From the NCBI GenBank assembly GCA_902706205.1, contig CACSKA010000014.1, positions 1 to 64,000 on the forward strand: a stretch of DNA of 64,000 nucleotides, written 5' to 3'. The DNA comes from Chryseobacterium sp. 18061. GTDB lineage: Bacteria > Pseudomonadota > Gammaproteobacteria > Enterobacterales > Enterobacteriaceae. The position numbers and the translations under genes are program-made. Below, in pieces: positions 34,707 through 44,777 of the stretch. Under the pieces are notes generated by a model. That model was not told the origin of the DNA and ran no database searches. It was given only the letters and a program-made list of their open reading frames with translations. Each line of letters begins with the position of its first letter. Position 1 is the stretch's first letter.

Positions 34707-35444
34707 ATGAATTGTGCAATATTTATATTTTTACTTTGGCCGTTTTATGCAGGTTCTACTGAAAAAAACGCACCCACATTTATGTTAAAATATTTGTTTT
34801 CTTCAAGTAGTGGCTTGATTGGTTTCTACAGCGATGGCACAGCTCGCACTTGTCCTGGTTGCAACCAGGCTGCATCGGGTATTGACACTATGGCCGCGTT
34901 GGAACCATTCGGTACCTATAACGATTCAGAATCCTCTGTAACGCTTTCTGATGACACAGTGATGCCATTATATAACGATGGGCGAATTGCTGCAGGTTGG
35001 CTCATCGTTAACTATCAAAAGGTGATGTCTCCCAGGATGGTAACCCGCTATCAGCATTGTTCTGGCCATACTATGAGAGAGCAATCTATTGATTTGAAGG
35101 AAACCGCTTTGGTTGTTATTTATCCAGAACAAAAAAAATTCGCGAATGAAAACTCGCAAGAAGCGCAGGATTATTATACTGCAATGGATGACTGGTCTTA
35201 CTACGCCAGCGAAATAACGCGGCACTACGAAGCTTTAGGTGTTCAAGTTAGTTATAGTGATAAAAAGGCACTCAGTTTTTTACTTGGGAAAAATGAGTGT
35301 ATGAATTTTGATGTCAAAAAATGGCAGTCGAAAACTTCGCCGGAAGATTCGTGGGACGTATTCTTGTATCGAAAAGGACAATTACCGATTGCAGTCGACA
35401 TTACTGATTATGATACCAGCGAAACAAAAAATTATCTCAGGTAA
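34707..35444 (+). CDS. Exported protein of unknown function
   Basis: The frame is open from 34533, but ATG 34707 gives a credible signal peptide (MNCAIFIFLLWPFYAGS) and a mature protein of about 230 residues; ATG 34683 is another option. The mature part has a CPGC pair (ARTCPGCNQ) and two further cysteines (QHCSG, NECMN) that may form disulfides in the periplasm. It is AT-rich like its neighbours. No family is recognised. Confidence 0.55.
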   Translation: MNCAIFIFLLWPFYAGSTEKNAPTFMLKYLFSSSSGLIGFYSDGTARTCPGCNQAASGIDTMAALEPFGTYNDSESSVTLSDDTVMPLYNDGRIAAGWLIVNYQKVMSPRMVTRYQHCSGHTMREQSIDLKETALVVIYPEQKKFANENSQEAQDYYTAMDDWSYYASEITRHYEALGVQVSYSDKKALSFLLGKNECMNFDVKKWQSKTSPEDSWDVFLYRKGQLPIAVDITDYDTSETKNYLR

Positions 35445-35521
35445 GGCTTCAAAAAAATATATTTCGGTAATCACAAGTTTTGTGGCCGCATAACATCATA
35501 GAAGAACAAGGATCATTTTAG

Positions 35522-35992
35522 TTGAGAGCAAAGCGATTTACAGATGAACAAATAGCCGATATCCTATCTCAGGCCAAAGATGGTGTGTCAAATAAAATTT
35601 TATGTGAAAAGTATCATTTCAGTTCCTCCACACTCCGGCGCTGGAAGGAAGGACATGATGAGTCCATTCGTAATGAATTAAAGGAAATGGAATCTTCCGC
35701 TGCAAAGGTCTTTGGCTGCTTAATTTTTGCTAGCTTATTTCTCGCGGTGATTTTTTCCAGGCCTGCCGGCGCTGTGTGTCTCCTGCTTATGTTCGGCTGC
35801 TGTATTTTTTATATTATCCAGTTTCGACAAAAATCCTCCGGATTTATTATAGGGCAAAATGTGTTTCTTTCTCGCTTCGGGAATGGCGCAAATAATATTT
35901 TTTATAAATTGAGCTGGATGTTGGTTTTGTTTTTTTGTGCTTTCATCGTTATTGGTGTTTGTAAGTTAAGTGTTCAGGTGTTGTTGCTTTAA
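35522..35992 (+). CDS. Transposase-type HTH joined to membrane helices
   Basis: TTG start behind AAGGA. The first 45 residues (RAKRFTDEQIADILSQAKDG, SNKILCEKYHFSSSTLRRWKEG) are a helix-turn-helix of the IS3/IS911 OrfA type. In place of the usual leucine zipper the protein continues into helices at about 62-95 and 125-152 (LIFASLFLAVIFSRPAGAVCLLLMFG, LSWMLVLFFCAFIVIGVCKL). The fusion is in one uninterrupted frame of 156 codons, so it is not an assembly of two pieces in different frames. It could be a membrane-bound regulator formed from a transposase DNA-binding domain, or a relic that kept its frame. Confidence 0.6.
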   Translation: MRAKRFTDEQIADILSQAKDGVSNKILCEKYHFSSSTLRRWKEGHDESIRNELKEMESSAAKVFGCLIFASLFLAVIFSRPAGAVCLLLMFGCCIFYIIQFRQKSSGFIIGQNVFLSRFGNGANNIFYKLSWMLVLFFCAFIVIGVCKLSVQVLLL

Positions 35993-36139
35993 ACTTATCT
36001 CTGATGATGAGGGGATAGGGCGTTTTGTCAAAACTCTTATTATCGGGATTTAAACCTGATTCATGACCTTAAGATTGGAATGTTTTCTTATTATATTGCT
36101 TCAGTTTTTGAGTGATAAAAATAAAAGGTGCAGTTACAA

Positions 36140-39100
36140 ATGGATTTACTCAGATTCTTACTTCGATTGCCTTTTACATTGATAAAATGTGTCCTTCGCA
36201 CACTGGCTTTTATGTTAAGTCTGCTTGGCCGGGTGATGAAACCTGTTGTCGGTAATATCGACTGGCGTGCGCCAACGTGGTGGATGGTAATCTCCGGCTG
36301 GCTTAAGTACGGATTTACACGCCTGGAAGGCTGCGTCGTTAAACATCCGAAAGCCATCAGCCTGGTTATTCTGGTGCTGCTTTGCGCGGGAAGTGCGGGC
36401 GTTTACGGTTGGCACTGGTGGTTAAACCGCCCACAGCCAATTGAACCGGCACCGATGGTGTATCAGGAAACCAGCGTGCGGGTCAGAGATCCGGAAGAAA
36501 TTAATTATGCCGCGCAAAAAATTGTGCCTCAGGAGGTCATCTTTAATTTCAGGCATTCTGCTGCGCCACTGACTGATGTGGGCAAAGTGGTCGAAAAAGG
36601 CATTTCACTGGCACCGGCAACTGAAGGCGAATGGAAATGGATCAGTGACCATACGCTCACGTTCACGCCCAAAAAACCGCTGCCGATGGGTACCCAATAC
36701 GAAGTGAGTTTTACGCCGGACGTGTTACTCGCGCCGCAAATCAAACTGTCGAGCACGCGTTATGAATTCACTGCACCAGCATTCGATTATCAGCCCGGAA
36801 CCGCTGAGTATTATCAGGACCCGCAAGATCCTCAAAAACGCAGCGCGATTTTCAATATCAGCTTCAATGCGCCGGTGGATGCGGCCAGTTTTGAGAAACA
36901 ACTCTCTCTCGGTTTGCGTGAAGGGAAAGCCAAAAATGAATCCAGACTCAACTATTCTGTGGTATATGACCAGAAAAAACTCAATGCCTGGGTCCATTCT
37001 GAACCGCTGAAATCGCTCGATCACGGCGGTTCTGTCCACCTGACGATAGGTGAGGGCGTGAAGGCGTCGGTAGCATCGAACGCGACCAGACAGGTGCGGA
37101 ATGTTAGTGTTTCCGTGCCAACGCTTTACAGCCTGGCGGTGAGTGATGTCAGCGCACAGGTGGTAGATGCCGACAGCGAGAAAGGTCAGCGAGCACTGCT
37201 TATCGGGTTTAGCGACGCGGTGAAAGATAAAGATCTCAGCCGAGCGGTGAAAGCCTGGTTGTTACCACAGCACGATCCGAACGATTCCGACGCTGCGACC
37301 GGCCCGAACGATTACGCCGACTGGAGTGTGGACGATGTCGACAGCAACGTGATGGCGCAATCTACACCACTGAACATCCAGTTGAACGAAGCAGAAAATG
37401 ACTATCAGCCGCAGTTCAGTTTCCACTTCGATGCGCCTGCACACCGCGCCATGCTGGTGGAAATCGACAATATTTTGACCTCTTCAGGCGGCTATAAAAT
37501 GCCGGGAAAAGTCTATCGCATTGTTGACATCCCGGATTATCCAAAGGCACTACATTTTATGTCGCAGGGTTCGTTGCTATCAGTGAAGGGTGACAAACAA
37601 ATCAGCGTGGCGGCACGTAACGTGCCGGGAATGCGTCTGGACATCAAACGCGTGATCCCAAGCCAGTTGCAACACATTGTGTCGTTCAAAAGCCGTGACT
37701 ATTCGTCGGCGGCGTTTAACCGTCTGAATGACGAGTATTTTACCGAGCATTTCAAATACCAGACGGCGGTCAATAACGACAAACCGGGTGAAATTAATTA
37801 TCAGGGCGTCGATCTTTCCCGTTATCTGTCCGCCGATCCGAGTTCGCATCGCGGCGTATTCCTGCTGACGCTGTCGGAATGGGATCCGAAGAAGAAAGAA
37901 GAAAAACCGGTGACCGATGACGACGGTTATCAGTATCAGGATGACGATCAGAGCGGAGACGACGCGCCGGTCGGCGATTCCCGCTTTGTGGTGGTCACCG
38001 ATCTGGGGATTATTGCCAAGCGTTCGCAGGATAAAACCCGCGACGTATTTGTGCAGTCGATTCACAGCGGTACGCCGGTCAGCAACGCCAAAGTGTCGGT
38101 GATCGCGAAAAACGGCGTCACGCTGCTGACGCAAACCACCGGCGACGATGGGCACGTGCGTTTCCCGGCGCTGGATGTTTATACCAGCGAGCGGCAACCG
38201 GTGATGTTCCTGGTCGAAAAAGACGGTGATGTTTCGTTCTTGCCTGTTGACCGGAACAACGATCGCGGCCTCGACTTCTCGCGGTTCGACGTGGATGGCG
38301 AAGAAACCCCGAACGACCCGCGTACGCTGAGTAGTTATCTGTTCTCCGATCGCGGTGTTTATCGTCCGGGCGATACTTTCAACATCGGGTTGATCACTCG
38401 TGCAGCCGACTGGAGTATGAGCCTTGCCGGTGTTCCGGTGCGCGCCGAAATACACGACCCGCGCGACAAACTGATGAGCACTATTCCCCTGACGCTCGGT
38501 ACCAGCGGATTCAACGAGCTGAGTTATACGACCGACGATAATTCACCGACCGGTGAATGGAACGTTTATCTGTATCTTATCGGGAAGGACAACAAATCTT
38601 CTTTGTTGTTGGGCCACACCTCGGTCAATGTAAAAGAGTTCGAACCGGATCAGTTGAAAGTGAAACTGCAACTGACGCCGGAACGTAAGCAGGGCTGGGT
38701 GAAACCGACGGAATTGCAGGCCAATATCGACGTGCAAAACCTGTTTGATACGCCAGCGCAGAATCGCCGTGTAACGTCGAAACTGACGCTGCGCCCGATG
38801 TATCCGAGCTTCGACGCGTTCCCGGACTATGCGTTTTACGAGAATCGCCAGAACAGCGACGGGTTTGAAACCAATCTGGAAGACCGCACGACTGATGAGA
38901 AAGGCACGGCGAATATTCCGCTGGATCTGAAATCTTATGCCGATGCGACGTATCAGCTGCAACTGCTGTCAGAAGCCTTTGTGGCCGGTGGCGGGCGTTC
39001 AGTCTCTGCGACCGCACGGGTTCTGGTTTCGCCGTACGATTATCTGATCGGTGTGAAACCGGATGGCGATTTGGGGTACATCAACCGCGGCGCGGTTCGT

Positions 39101-42100
39101 CATCTGAACGTGATTGCCGTTGATCCGGCGCTGAAACAGATTGCCCTGCCTGCACTGAAAGTGGCGCTGATTGAACAGAAATACATTTCGGTTCTGACTA
39201 AGCAGGATTCCGGTGTTTATAAATATCAGTCGAAAATGAAGGAAGTGCAGCTTTCGGAACAACCGCTTTCGCTCACCGCGCAGGGTAACGACCTGACGCT
39301 GGCAACCGACAAACCGGGGGATTTCGTGCTGGTGGTAGAAGACGCGCAGGGCAAAGTGCTTAACCGCATTGCGTATACCGTCGCGGGCAACGCCAACCTC
39401 AGCCGTTCGCTGGATCGCAACGCCGAGCTGAAGCTGAAACTCAATCAGGCGGAATATCAGCCGGGTGAGGAAATCGAAGTTTCCATCAACGCGCCTTATA
39501 CCGGCAGCGGGCTGATCACCATTGAGAAAGACAAAGTTTACAGTTGGCAGTGGTTCCACACTGATACCACCAGTTCCGTGCAGAAAATCCGCGTGCCTGC
39601 CGGAATGGAAGGCAACGGCTACATCAACGTGCAGTTTGTGCGTAATGTGAATTCCAGTGAAATCTTTATGAGCCCGCTGAGCTACGGCGTGATGCCGTTT
39701 AAGATCAGCACCAAAGCGCGGCAGAACTCGCTGAGTGTTGATGCGCCGGAAGTTATTAAGCCGGGCGAAAACCTGGTGATGACCGTTAAGACTGATGGCC
39801 CGCAGCAGGTTGCATTGTTTGCCGTGGACGAAGGTATTTTGCAGGTAGCGCGTTATCGCCTGAAAGATCCGCTGGAATATTTCTTCCGCAAGCGCGAGCT
39901 GGGCGTGGAAAGTTCGCAAATCCTCGACCTGATCCTGCCGGAGTTCAGCAAGCTGATGCAACTGGCGGCTGCGCCAGGCGGTGATGCCGGCGAAGGGCTG
40001 GATCTGAACGTCAACCCGTTCAAACGCAAACGCGACAAACCGGTGGCATACTGGTCGGGCATTACCGAAGTCAACGGTGAGAAGCAGTTTGATTATCAGG
40101 TGCCGGACTATTTCAATGGCAAAATCCGTGTGATGGCGATTTCCGTCACCCCGGACAAAATCGGCAAAGCGCAGACTTCAGCGACCGTGCGCGACAACTT
40201 CATCATGACGCCAAACGTGCCCGCAATGGTCGCGCCGGGCGATGAGTTTGATGTCAGCGTCGGCGTGAGCAATAACCTCGAAGGGCTGAACGACAAGAGC
40301 GTGGCCATCGCTGTGCATCTGACTGTACCGTCGCAGCTTGAAGTGGTCGGTAAAGCGGATCAGAACCTGTCTTTGGCTGCAAAACGTGAAGGCGTGATTA
40401 ATTTCCGTTTGCGCGCCAAAGCCGTATTGGGTGATGCACCGCTGGTCTTCGAAGCGAAGTATGCCGATAAAACCAGCCGGCGCACCATCAACACGTCGGT
40501 ACGTCCGGCCATGCCATTCCGCACACAGTCTGTGATGGGACGCATGAGCGGCAGCAGCCAGAATGTTGATAACCTGCGTCAGATGTTTGCTGCTTACGCA
40601 GTGCGCAAAGCCGCGGTTTCCAACTCGCCGCTGGTGCTGACCAACGGGCTTTCACAGTATCTGGCTGATTATCCGTACTACTGTTCTGAGCAGCTTGTCA
40701 GTCGTTCGATTCCAATGATCCTCGACCGTCTGCATCCTGAAATGAAGGGGTCGTTGAGCCCGGCGGAGAACAGCAAAAAGCTGAAAGAGATGCTGACTGT
40801 CCTGCGCTCGCGTCAGAACGACAGCGGCGCGATTGGCCTGTGGCGTTCATCGCCGCAAACCGATCCTTTCGTCACGCCGTATGTGGTGCAATATCTGCTG
40901 GAAGCCAAAACCGCGGGCGTTGCGTTACCGACAGGTATGCTTGATGAGGCCAATGCGGCTCTGCGTGAGCTGGCGGCCAATCGGAATGATGATTTGTACA
41001 CGCTTCGTTTGCGCGCATGGGCGGTGTATCTGCTGACTCGTCAGGGTGAAATCACCACCAGTTCGCTGGCGTCGGTGCAGGATACGCTGCAACAACGCTA
41101 TCCGGACACCTGGAAAACCGACCTCAGTGCGCTGTATCTGGCGTCATCCTACCGCATGCTGAAAATGGATGATGAAGCCAATACACTGCTACAGCCAACG
41201 TGGAAACAGCTGAGTAAGGCGTATGACAAAGCCTGGTGGACGCAGAGTTACTTTGATCCGCTGGTTCAGGACGCGACGCGTTTGTATCTCATCACCCGTC
41301 ACTTCCCGGAAAAAGTATCAGCCATTCCACCGCAGGTGCTGGAGAACATGGTCAAATCGCTGAAAGAGGAGCGTTACACCACCTACTCTTCAGCAATGAG
41401 CATTCTGGCGCTGGAGAGTTATTCCGTACAGGTCGCTGCACAGGCCACGGCACCGGACGCGCTGAAAATTACGCAGCTCAGTAAAGCTAAAAATGTTGAA
41501 CCGCAGCTGATTTCCAGCGTTCAGGGGCTGTTTGCGAAAGCCAACTTCACCGCCGATGCTAAGGCATTGCACGTGGAAAATGGTAACGACGCACCAGCGT
41601 GGTACGTGGTGACGCAGGCCGGTTATGACCTCGCCGCGCCGAAGAAAGCTATTTCGCGTGGGTTGGAAATCACCCGCGATTACACTGATGAACGGGGTAA
41701 ACCGATCACGCAAATTACGCTGGGGCAGAAAATCAACGTACACCTGAAAATCCGCGCCAATTCGAAAGAAGGGCAGGACAATCTGGCGATTGTCGATTTA
41801 CTGCCGGGCGGATTTGAAGTGGTACAGCAAACGGCACCGGAACCGGAATCTGACAGCAGCGATGAAAACAGCGATGCAGGGGCTTCCGCATCCTGGCAGT
41901 CACCGCTGGCAGCCTCCGGCTCGACATGGGCGCCGGATTACAGCGACATTCGCGAAGACCGCGTGGTCATTTACGGCAGCGCCAGCGCCGATGTGCAGGA
42001 GTTTGTGTATCAGATAAAAGCCACCAACACCGGCAGTTTCATCATCCCGCCAGCGTATGGCGAAGCGATGTATGACCGCGAAGTTCAGGCGCTGTCCGTC

Positions 42101-42157
42101 AGTGATCAAAAACTGGTGGTCGTCCCGGCAGACGAACCGGCTGTTGCTAAAAAATAA
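36140..42157 (+). CDS. Large bacterial alpha-2-macroglobulin with thioester site
   Basis: About 2005 residues, longer than E. coli YfhM (about 1650). There is an N-terminal basic/hydrophobic stretch and a membrane helix at about 75-95 (SLVILVLLCAGSAGVYGW) rather than a lipobox, so it is anchored in the inner membrane and faces the periplasm. Repeated macroglobulin-type beta domains follow. The thioester motif YYCSEQL lies near residue 1515, followed by the alpha-helical thioester domain (RQNDSGAIGLW) and a C-terminal receptor-like domain. Such proteins trap proteases that breach the outer membrane. The adjacent pbpC is the standard partner. GTG 36128 is an alternative start; AAAAGG precedes both. 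Confidence 0.9.
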   Translation: MDLLRFLLRLPFTLIKCVLRTLAFMLSLLGRVMKPVVGNIDWRAPTWWMVISGWLKYGFTRLEGCVVKHPKAISLVILVLLCAGSAGVYGWHWWLNRPQPIEPAPMVYQETSVRVRDPEEINYAAQKIVPQEVIFNFRHSAAPLTDVGKVVEKGISLAPATEGEWKWISDHTLTFTPKKPLPMGTQYEVSFTPDVLLAPQIKLSSTRYEFTAPAFDYQPGTAEYYQDPQDPQKRSAIFNISFNAPVDAASFEKQLSLGLREGKAKNESRLNYSVVYDQKKLNAWVHSEPLKSLDHGGSVHLTIGEGVKASVASNATRQVRNVSVSVPTLYSLAVSDVSAQVVDADSEKGQRALLIGFSDAVKDKDLSRAVKAWLLPQHDPNDSDAATGPNDYADWSVDDVDSNVMAQSTPLNIQLNEAENDYQPQFSFHFDAPAHRAMLVEIDNILTSSGGYKMPGKVYRIVDIPDYPKALHFMSQGSLLSVKGDKQISVAARNVPGMRLDIKRVIPSQLQHIVSFKSRDYSSAAFNRLNDEYFTEHFKYQTAVNNDKPGEINYQGVDLSRYLSADPSSHRGVFLLTLSEWDPKKKEEKPVTDDDGYQYQDDDQSGDDAPVGDSRFVVVTDLGIIAKRSQDKTRDVFVQSIHSGTPVSNAKVSVIAKNGVTLLTQTTGDDGHVRFPALDVYTSERQPVMFLVEKDGDVSFLPVDRNNDRGLDFSRFDVDGEETPNDPRTLSSYLFSDRGVYRPGDTFNIGLITRAADWSMSLAGVPVRAEIHDPRDKLMSTIPLTLGTSGFNELSYTTDDNSPTGEWNVYLYLIGKDNKSSLLLGHTSVNVKEFEPDQLKVKLQLTPERKQGWVKPTELQANIDVQNLFDTPAQNRRVTSKLTLRPMYPSFDAFPDYAFYENRQNSDGFETNLEDRTTDEKGTANIPLDLKSYADATYQLQLLSEAFVAGGGRSVSATARVLVSPYDYLIGVKPDGDLGYINRGAVRHLNVIAVDPALKQIALPALKVALIEQKYISVLTKQDSGVYKYQSKMKEVQLSEQPLSLTAQGNDLTLATDKPGDFVLVVEDAQGKVLNRIAYTVAGNANLSRSLDRNAELKLKLNQAEYQPGEEIEVSINAPYTGSGLITIEKDKVYSWQWFHTDTTSSVQKIRVPAGMEGNGYINVQFVRNVNSSEIFMSPLSYGVMPFKISTKARQNSLSVDAPEVIKPGENLVMTVKTDGPQQVALFAVDEGILQVARYRLKDPLEYFFRKRELGVESSQILDLILPEFSKLMQLAAAPGGDAGEGLDLNVNPFKRKRDKPVAYWSGITEVNGEKQFDYQVPDYFNGKIRVMAISVTPDKIGKAQTSATVRDNFIMTPNVPAMVAPGDEFDVSVGVSNNLEGLNDKSVAIAVHLTVPSQLEVVGKADQNLSLAAKREGVINFRLRAKAVLGDAPLVFEAKYADKTSRRTINTSVRPAMPFRTQSVMGRMSGSSQNVDNLRQMFAAYAVRKAAVSNSPLVLTNGLSQYLADYPYYCSEQLVSRSIPMILDRLHPEMKGSLSPAENSKKLKEMLTVLRSRQNDSGAIGLWRSSPQTDPFVTPYVVQYLLEAKTAGVALPTGMLDEANAALRELAANRNDDLYTLRLRAWAVYLLTRQGEITTSSLASVQDTLQQRYPDTWKTDLSALYLASSYRMLKMDDEANTLLQPTWKQLSKAYDKAWWTQSYFDPLVQDATRLYLITRHFPEKVSAIPPQVLENMVKSLKEERYTTYSSAMSILALESYSVQVAAQATAPDALKITQLSKAKNVEPQLISSVQGLFAKANFTADAKALHVENGNDAPAWYVVTQAGYDLAAPKKAISRGLEITRDYTDERGKPITQITLGQKINVHLKIRANSKEGQDNLAIVDLLPGGFEVVQQTAPEPESDSSDENSDAGASASWQSPLAASGSTWAPDYSDIREDRVVIYGSASADVQEFVYQIKATNTGSFIIPPAYGEAMYDREVQALSVSDQKLVVVPADEPAVAKK

Positions 42158-42170
42158 TAGACCGCAGACT

Positions 42171-42195
42171 ACGCCCCGCAGTTTTGGCGGGGCGT
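42171..42195 (+). terminator. GC-rich hairpin between the macroglobulin gene and pbpC
   Basis: ACGCCCCGC (42171-42179) pairs perfectly with GCGGGGCGT (42187-42195) around AGTTTTG, 13 bases after the macroglobulin stop. There is no T-run, so it may weaken rather than end transcription into pbpC, or protect the upstream message. Confidence 0.5.
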
Positions 42196-42215
42196 AACTG
42201 ACGCTGAGTAGCAAG

Positions 42216-44585
42216 ATGATCACCTTTCCTCTTTTTTTCAAAACAGCCAAACGCCTTCTGCAAAATATCGCCATGGCGGTTTTTTTACTGGCGCTGCTGC
42301 TTCTGGCGTGCCGCCTCTGGCCGCATCCGCCGCTTTCTCAGGGGCAACCTTTTTCATCCGTTTATTATGACCGGCAGGGTACGCTGATGCGCATCACGCT
42401 GGCGAATGACGATCGTTATCGCGTGTGGACGCCGCTGGAACAGGTTTCGCCGCTGGCGGTAAAAGGCCTGTTGTTGCACGAAGATCGCTGGTTTTACGTC
42501 AATCCGGGTTTCAATCCGTTCAGCCTGATGCGGGGTTTCTGGCGCAGTTATGTGGCGGGTGGAAAAATGCAGGGCGGTTCGACCATCACCATGCAACTGG
42601 CACGGATGCGCTGGCATCTCTATACCCGAACGCCATCGGGCAAGATCATGCAGATTTTACGTGCAGTCCAGCTGGAACTGAGTTATTCCAAACGCGATAT
42701 TCTTGAAGCCTATCTTAACTACGCGCCGTATGGCCGCAACATTGAAAGTATCGGCGCGGCCAGCCTGATTTATTTCAACAAAGCCCCGAAAGACCTGACA
42801 CTGCCGGAAGCACTGACGCTAGCTGTTTTGCCGCAATCCCCCAGTGACCGAATTGACACCAAAACCGGCGTATTGGGTACGGCACTGACTCGGGCACGCA
42901 ACCGGTTGTTCAGCCGCTGGCAGGCGCATTACACGAACGACAGCAGCCAGATTTCATTATTCAAACTGCCGTTGGCGCTGCGTCAACCGGAACAGATGCC
43001 GTACATCGCACCGCACTTTATCGAGCAGTTGCGCCAGCAAAATCAGCAGTTGGTTCAGAGCGATACTCGTGTGAATACCACGCTGGACGCTGGTTTGCAG
43101 CGGTTGATCGAGCGGCAGGTCAACGCTTTCATTGCCCGCAATGAAAGCCGTGGGATCCATAATGCCGCTGTCCTGTTGGTCGATACTCGCGATATGGGCG
43201 TTCGGGCGCTGGTGGGGTCGGCGGATTATTACAACCGCAGCATTCAGGGGCAGGTGAACGGCACGAATGCCAGGCGCTCGCCGGGCTCGGCGCTTAAACC
43301 TTTTATTTATGCGCTGGGAATGGATCAGGGAGTGTTGCATCCGATGACCATTCTCAGAGATGTGCCTTCGGCATTCGGGGCTTATGCGCCGGAGAATTTT
43401 GACCGCCGTTTTCTTGGCCCGGTGACCGCTACCGATGCTCTGAATTTCAGCCGTAATATCCCGGCGGTGTACGTCGCCTCACAGCTCCGGCAGCCTACGC
43501 TCTATCAGTTTTTGCGACTAGCAGGCATCGCGAAGATGGCCAGCGAAAATCACTACGGCCTTTCGCTGGTGCTGGGCGGGGGGGAAGTGACGATGCAGGA
43601 GTTGGCAAAACTGTATGCGCTGCTGGCGAACCGTGGTGTGCTGCAACCGTTGCGGATGCGAAAGCGTGATCCGGCTGTCGTAACGCCTGTCAGATTACTC
43701 AGTGAGGAAGCCAGCTTTATGACGCTGGATATGCTAAGTCAGCATCACCGCCCTGGCGATACACTGGCTCAGCAGCCTTCATTGTTACCGGTTTACTGGA
43801 AAACCGGCACATCGTGGGGGTTCCGCGATGCCTGGAGCGTGGGGATTTTCGGGCCGTACGTTCTGGTGGTCTGGGAAGGCAATTTCAACAGCAAAGGCAA
43901 TAACGTATTTGTGGGCGCTGAAGCCGCCGCGCCGCTGTTCTTCAATATCATTGACAGCATTAACGCCAGCTATCCCGCTTTGCAGGAACCCCGTCATCCC
44001 TTCCCTAAGCGGCTAAAACGAGTCGATATCTGCCTCGCCAGCGGAAATTTGCCGACGCAGTGGTGCAAGCAAAAAGGCAAAACCTGGTTTATTCCAGGAA
44101 AATCGCCCATCAAGGTCGATACGGTTTATCGCCCGGTCAGGCTGGATAAACTGACCGGTGAAGTGGCGTGTCCGCCTTATGACGAAAATGAAACCCGCAC
44201 GGAAGTGTTCGAGTTCTGGCCGTCAGATTTGGCCAATGTGTTCGCTCAGGCGGGGCTTCCAAAACGCAAACCGCCAGTGAACCACTGTAAAGATGAGGGC
44301 ATGGCCATCATCGGCAATCCACCGCACATAACGTCTCCGCTTAAAAATACGGTCTACACCCTGCGGCAATCTCAGCAAGGACGCGACAAGATTTCGTTTA
44401 ATGCGGTGACCGATGCGGACAGTAAAAAGGTCTACTGGTTTGTCGATGATATCTACCTTGGCAATTCCGCCAGTAAATCGGCCATTGAATGGCATCCTAT
44501 CAACCGCGGGCAATATCGAATCCGTGCTGTCGATGATCATGGCTGCGCTGACAGCCGGTTAATACGTATTGAAATTTTGAATTAA
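42216..44585 (+). CDS. pbpC: Penicillin-binding protein 1C
   Basis: The 789-residue bifunctional peptidoglycan synthase has a signal anchor at about 18-35. The GT51 glycosyltransferase domain carries LLLHEDRWFYVNPGFN and GGSTITMQLARM. The transpeptidase domain has SPGSALKPFIYALG (active Ser in S-x-x-K), SRN and KTGTS. The C-terminal PbpC-type domain ends in a beta-rich module (VYWFVDDIYLGN...). It acts in the periplasm, probably repairing the wall when macroglobulin signals breach. The order and pairing match the yfhM-pbpC pair of E. coli. Confidence 0.95.
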   Translation: MITFPLFFKTAKRLLQNIAMAVFLLALLLLACRLWPHPPLSQGQPFSSVYYDRQGTLMRITLANDDRYRVWTPLEQVSPLAVKGLLLHEDRWFYVNPGFNPFSLMRGFWRSYVAGGKMQGGSTITMQLARMRWHLYTRTPSGKIMQILRAVQLELSYSKRDILEAYLNYAPYGRNIESIGAASLIYFNKAPKDLTLPEALTLAVLPQSPSDRIDTKTGVLGTALTRARNRLFSRWQAHYTNDSSQISLFKLPLALRQPEQMPYIAPHFIEQLRQQNQQLVQSDTRVNTTLDAGLQRLIERQVNAFIARNESRGIHNAAVLLVDTRDMGVRALVGSADYYNRSIQGQVNGTNARRSPGSALKPFIYALGMDQGVLHPMTILRDVPSAFGAYAPENFDRRFLGPVTATDALNFSRNIPAVYVASQLRQPTLYQFLRLAGIAKMASENHYGLSLVLGGGEVTMQELAKLYALLANRGVLQPLRMRKRDPAVVTPVRLLSEEASFMTLDMLSQHHRPGDTLAQQPSLLPVYWKTGTSWGFRDAWSVGIFGPYVLVVWEGNFNSKGNNVFVGAEAAAPLFFNIIDSINASYPALQEPRHPFPKRLKRVDICLASGNLPTQWCKQKGKTWFIPGKSPIKVDTVYRPVRLDKLTGEVACPPYDENETRTEVFEFWPSDLANVFAQAGLPKRKPPVNHCKDEGMAIIGNPPHITSPLKNTVYTLRQSQQGRDKISFNAVTDADSKKVYWFVDDIYLGNSASKSAIEWHPINRGQYRIRAVDDHGCADSRLIRIEILN

Positions 44586-44777
44586 GAGGTGATAGATATT
44601 CGACCCCTATGATACGCCAAATTCGTATCAACAATTCAGTCTGAGTTGCAGCGGCAGTGCATGAGATGCTTTGAGCAGGCTGGGCAGTAGGCGATACTGC
44701 TCGGTTGATTACCAAGCTCTATTAAGCAGGTTAAATCAATCTTCAAGAAAGACAATTCATCAACTAAAGGATATTAA

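Noticed and set aside
37580..38455. A 291-codon minus-strand open frame inside the macroglobulin gene
   Set aside because: Same reasons: shadow of the real coding strand, with no recognisable family.
38999..39961. A 320-codon open frame on the minus strand inside the macroglobulin gene
   Set aside because: It lies wholly opposite a well-supported gene, its product is rich in His/Arg/Gln as expected of antisense of GC-rich codons, and it has no domain or ribosome site.
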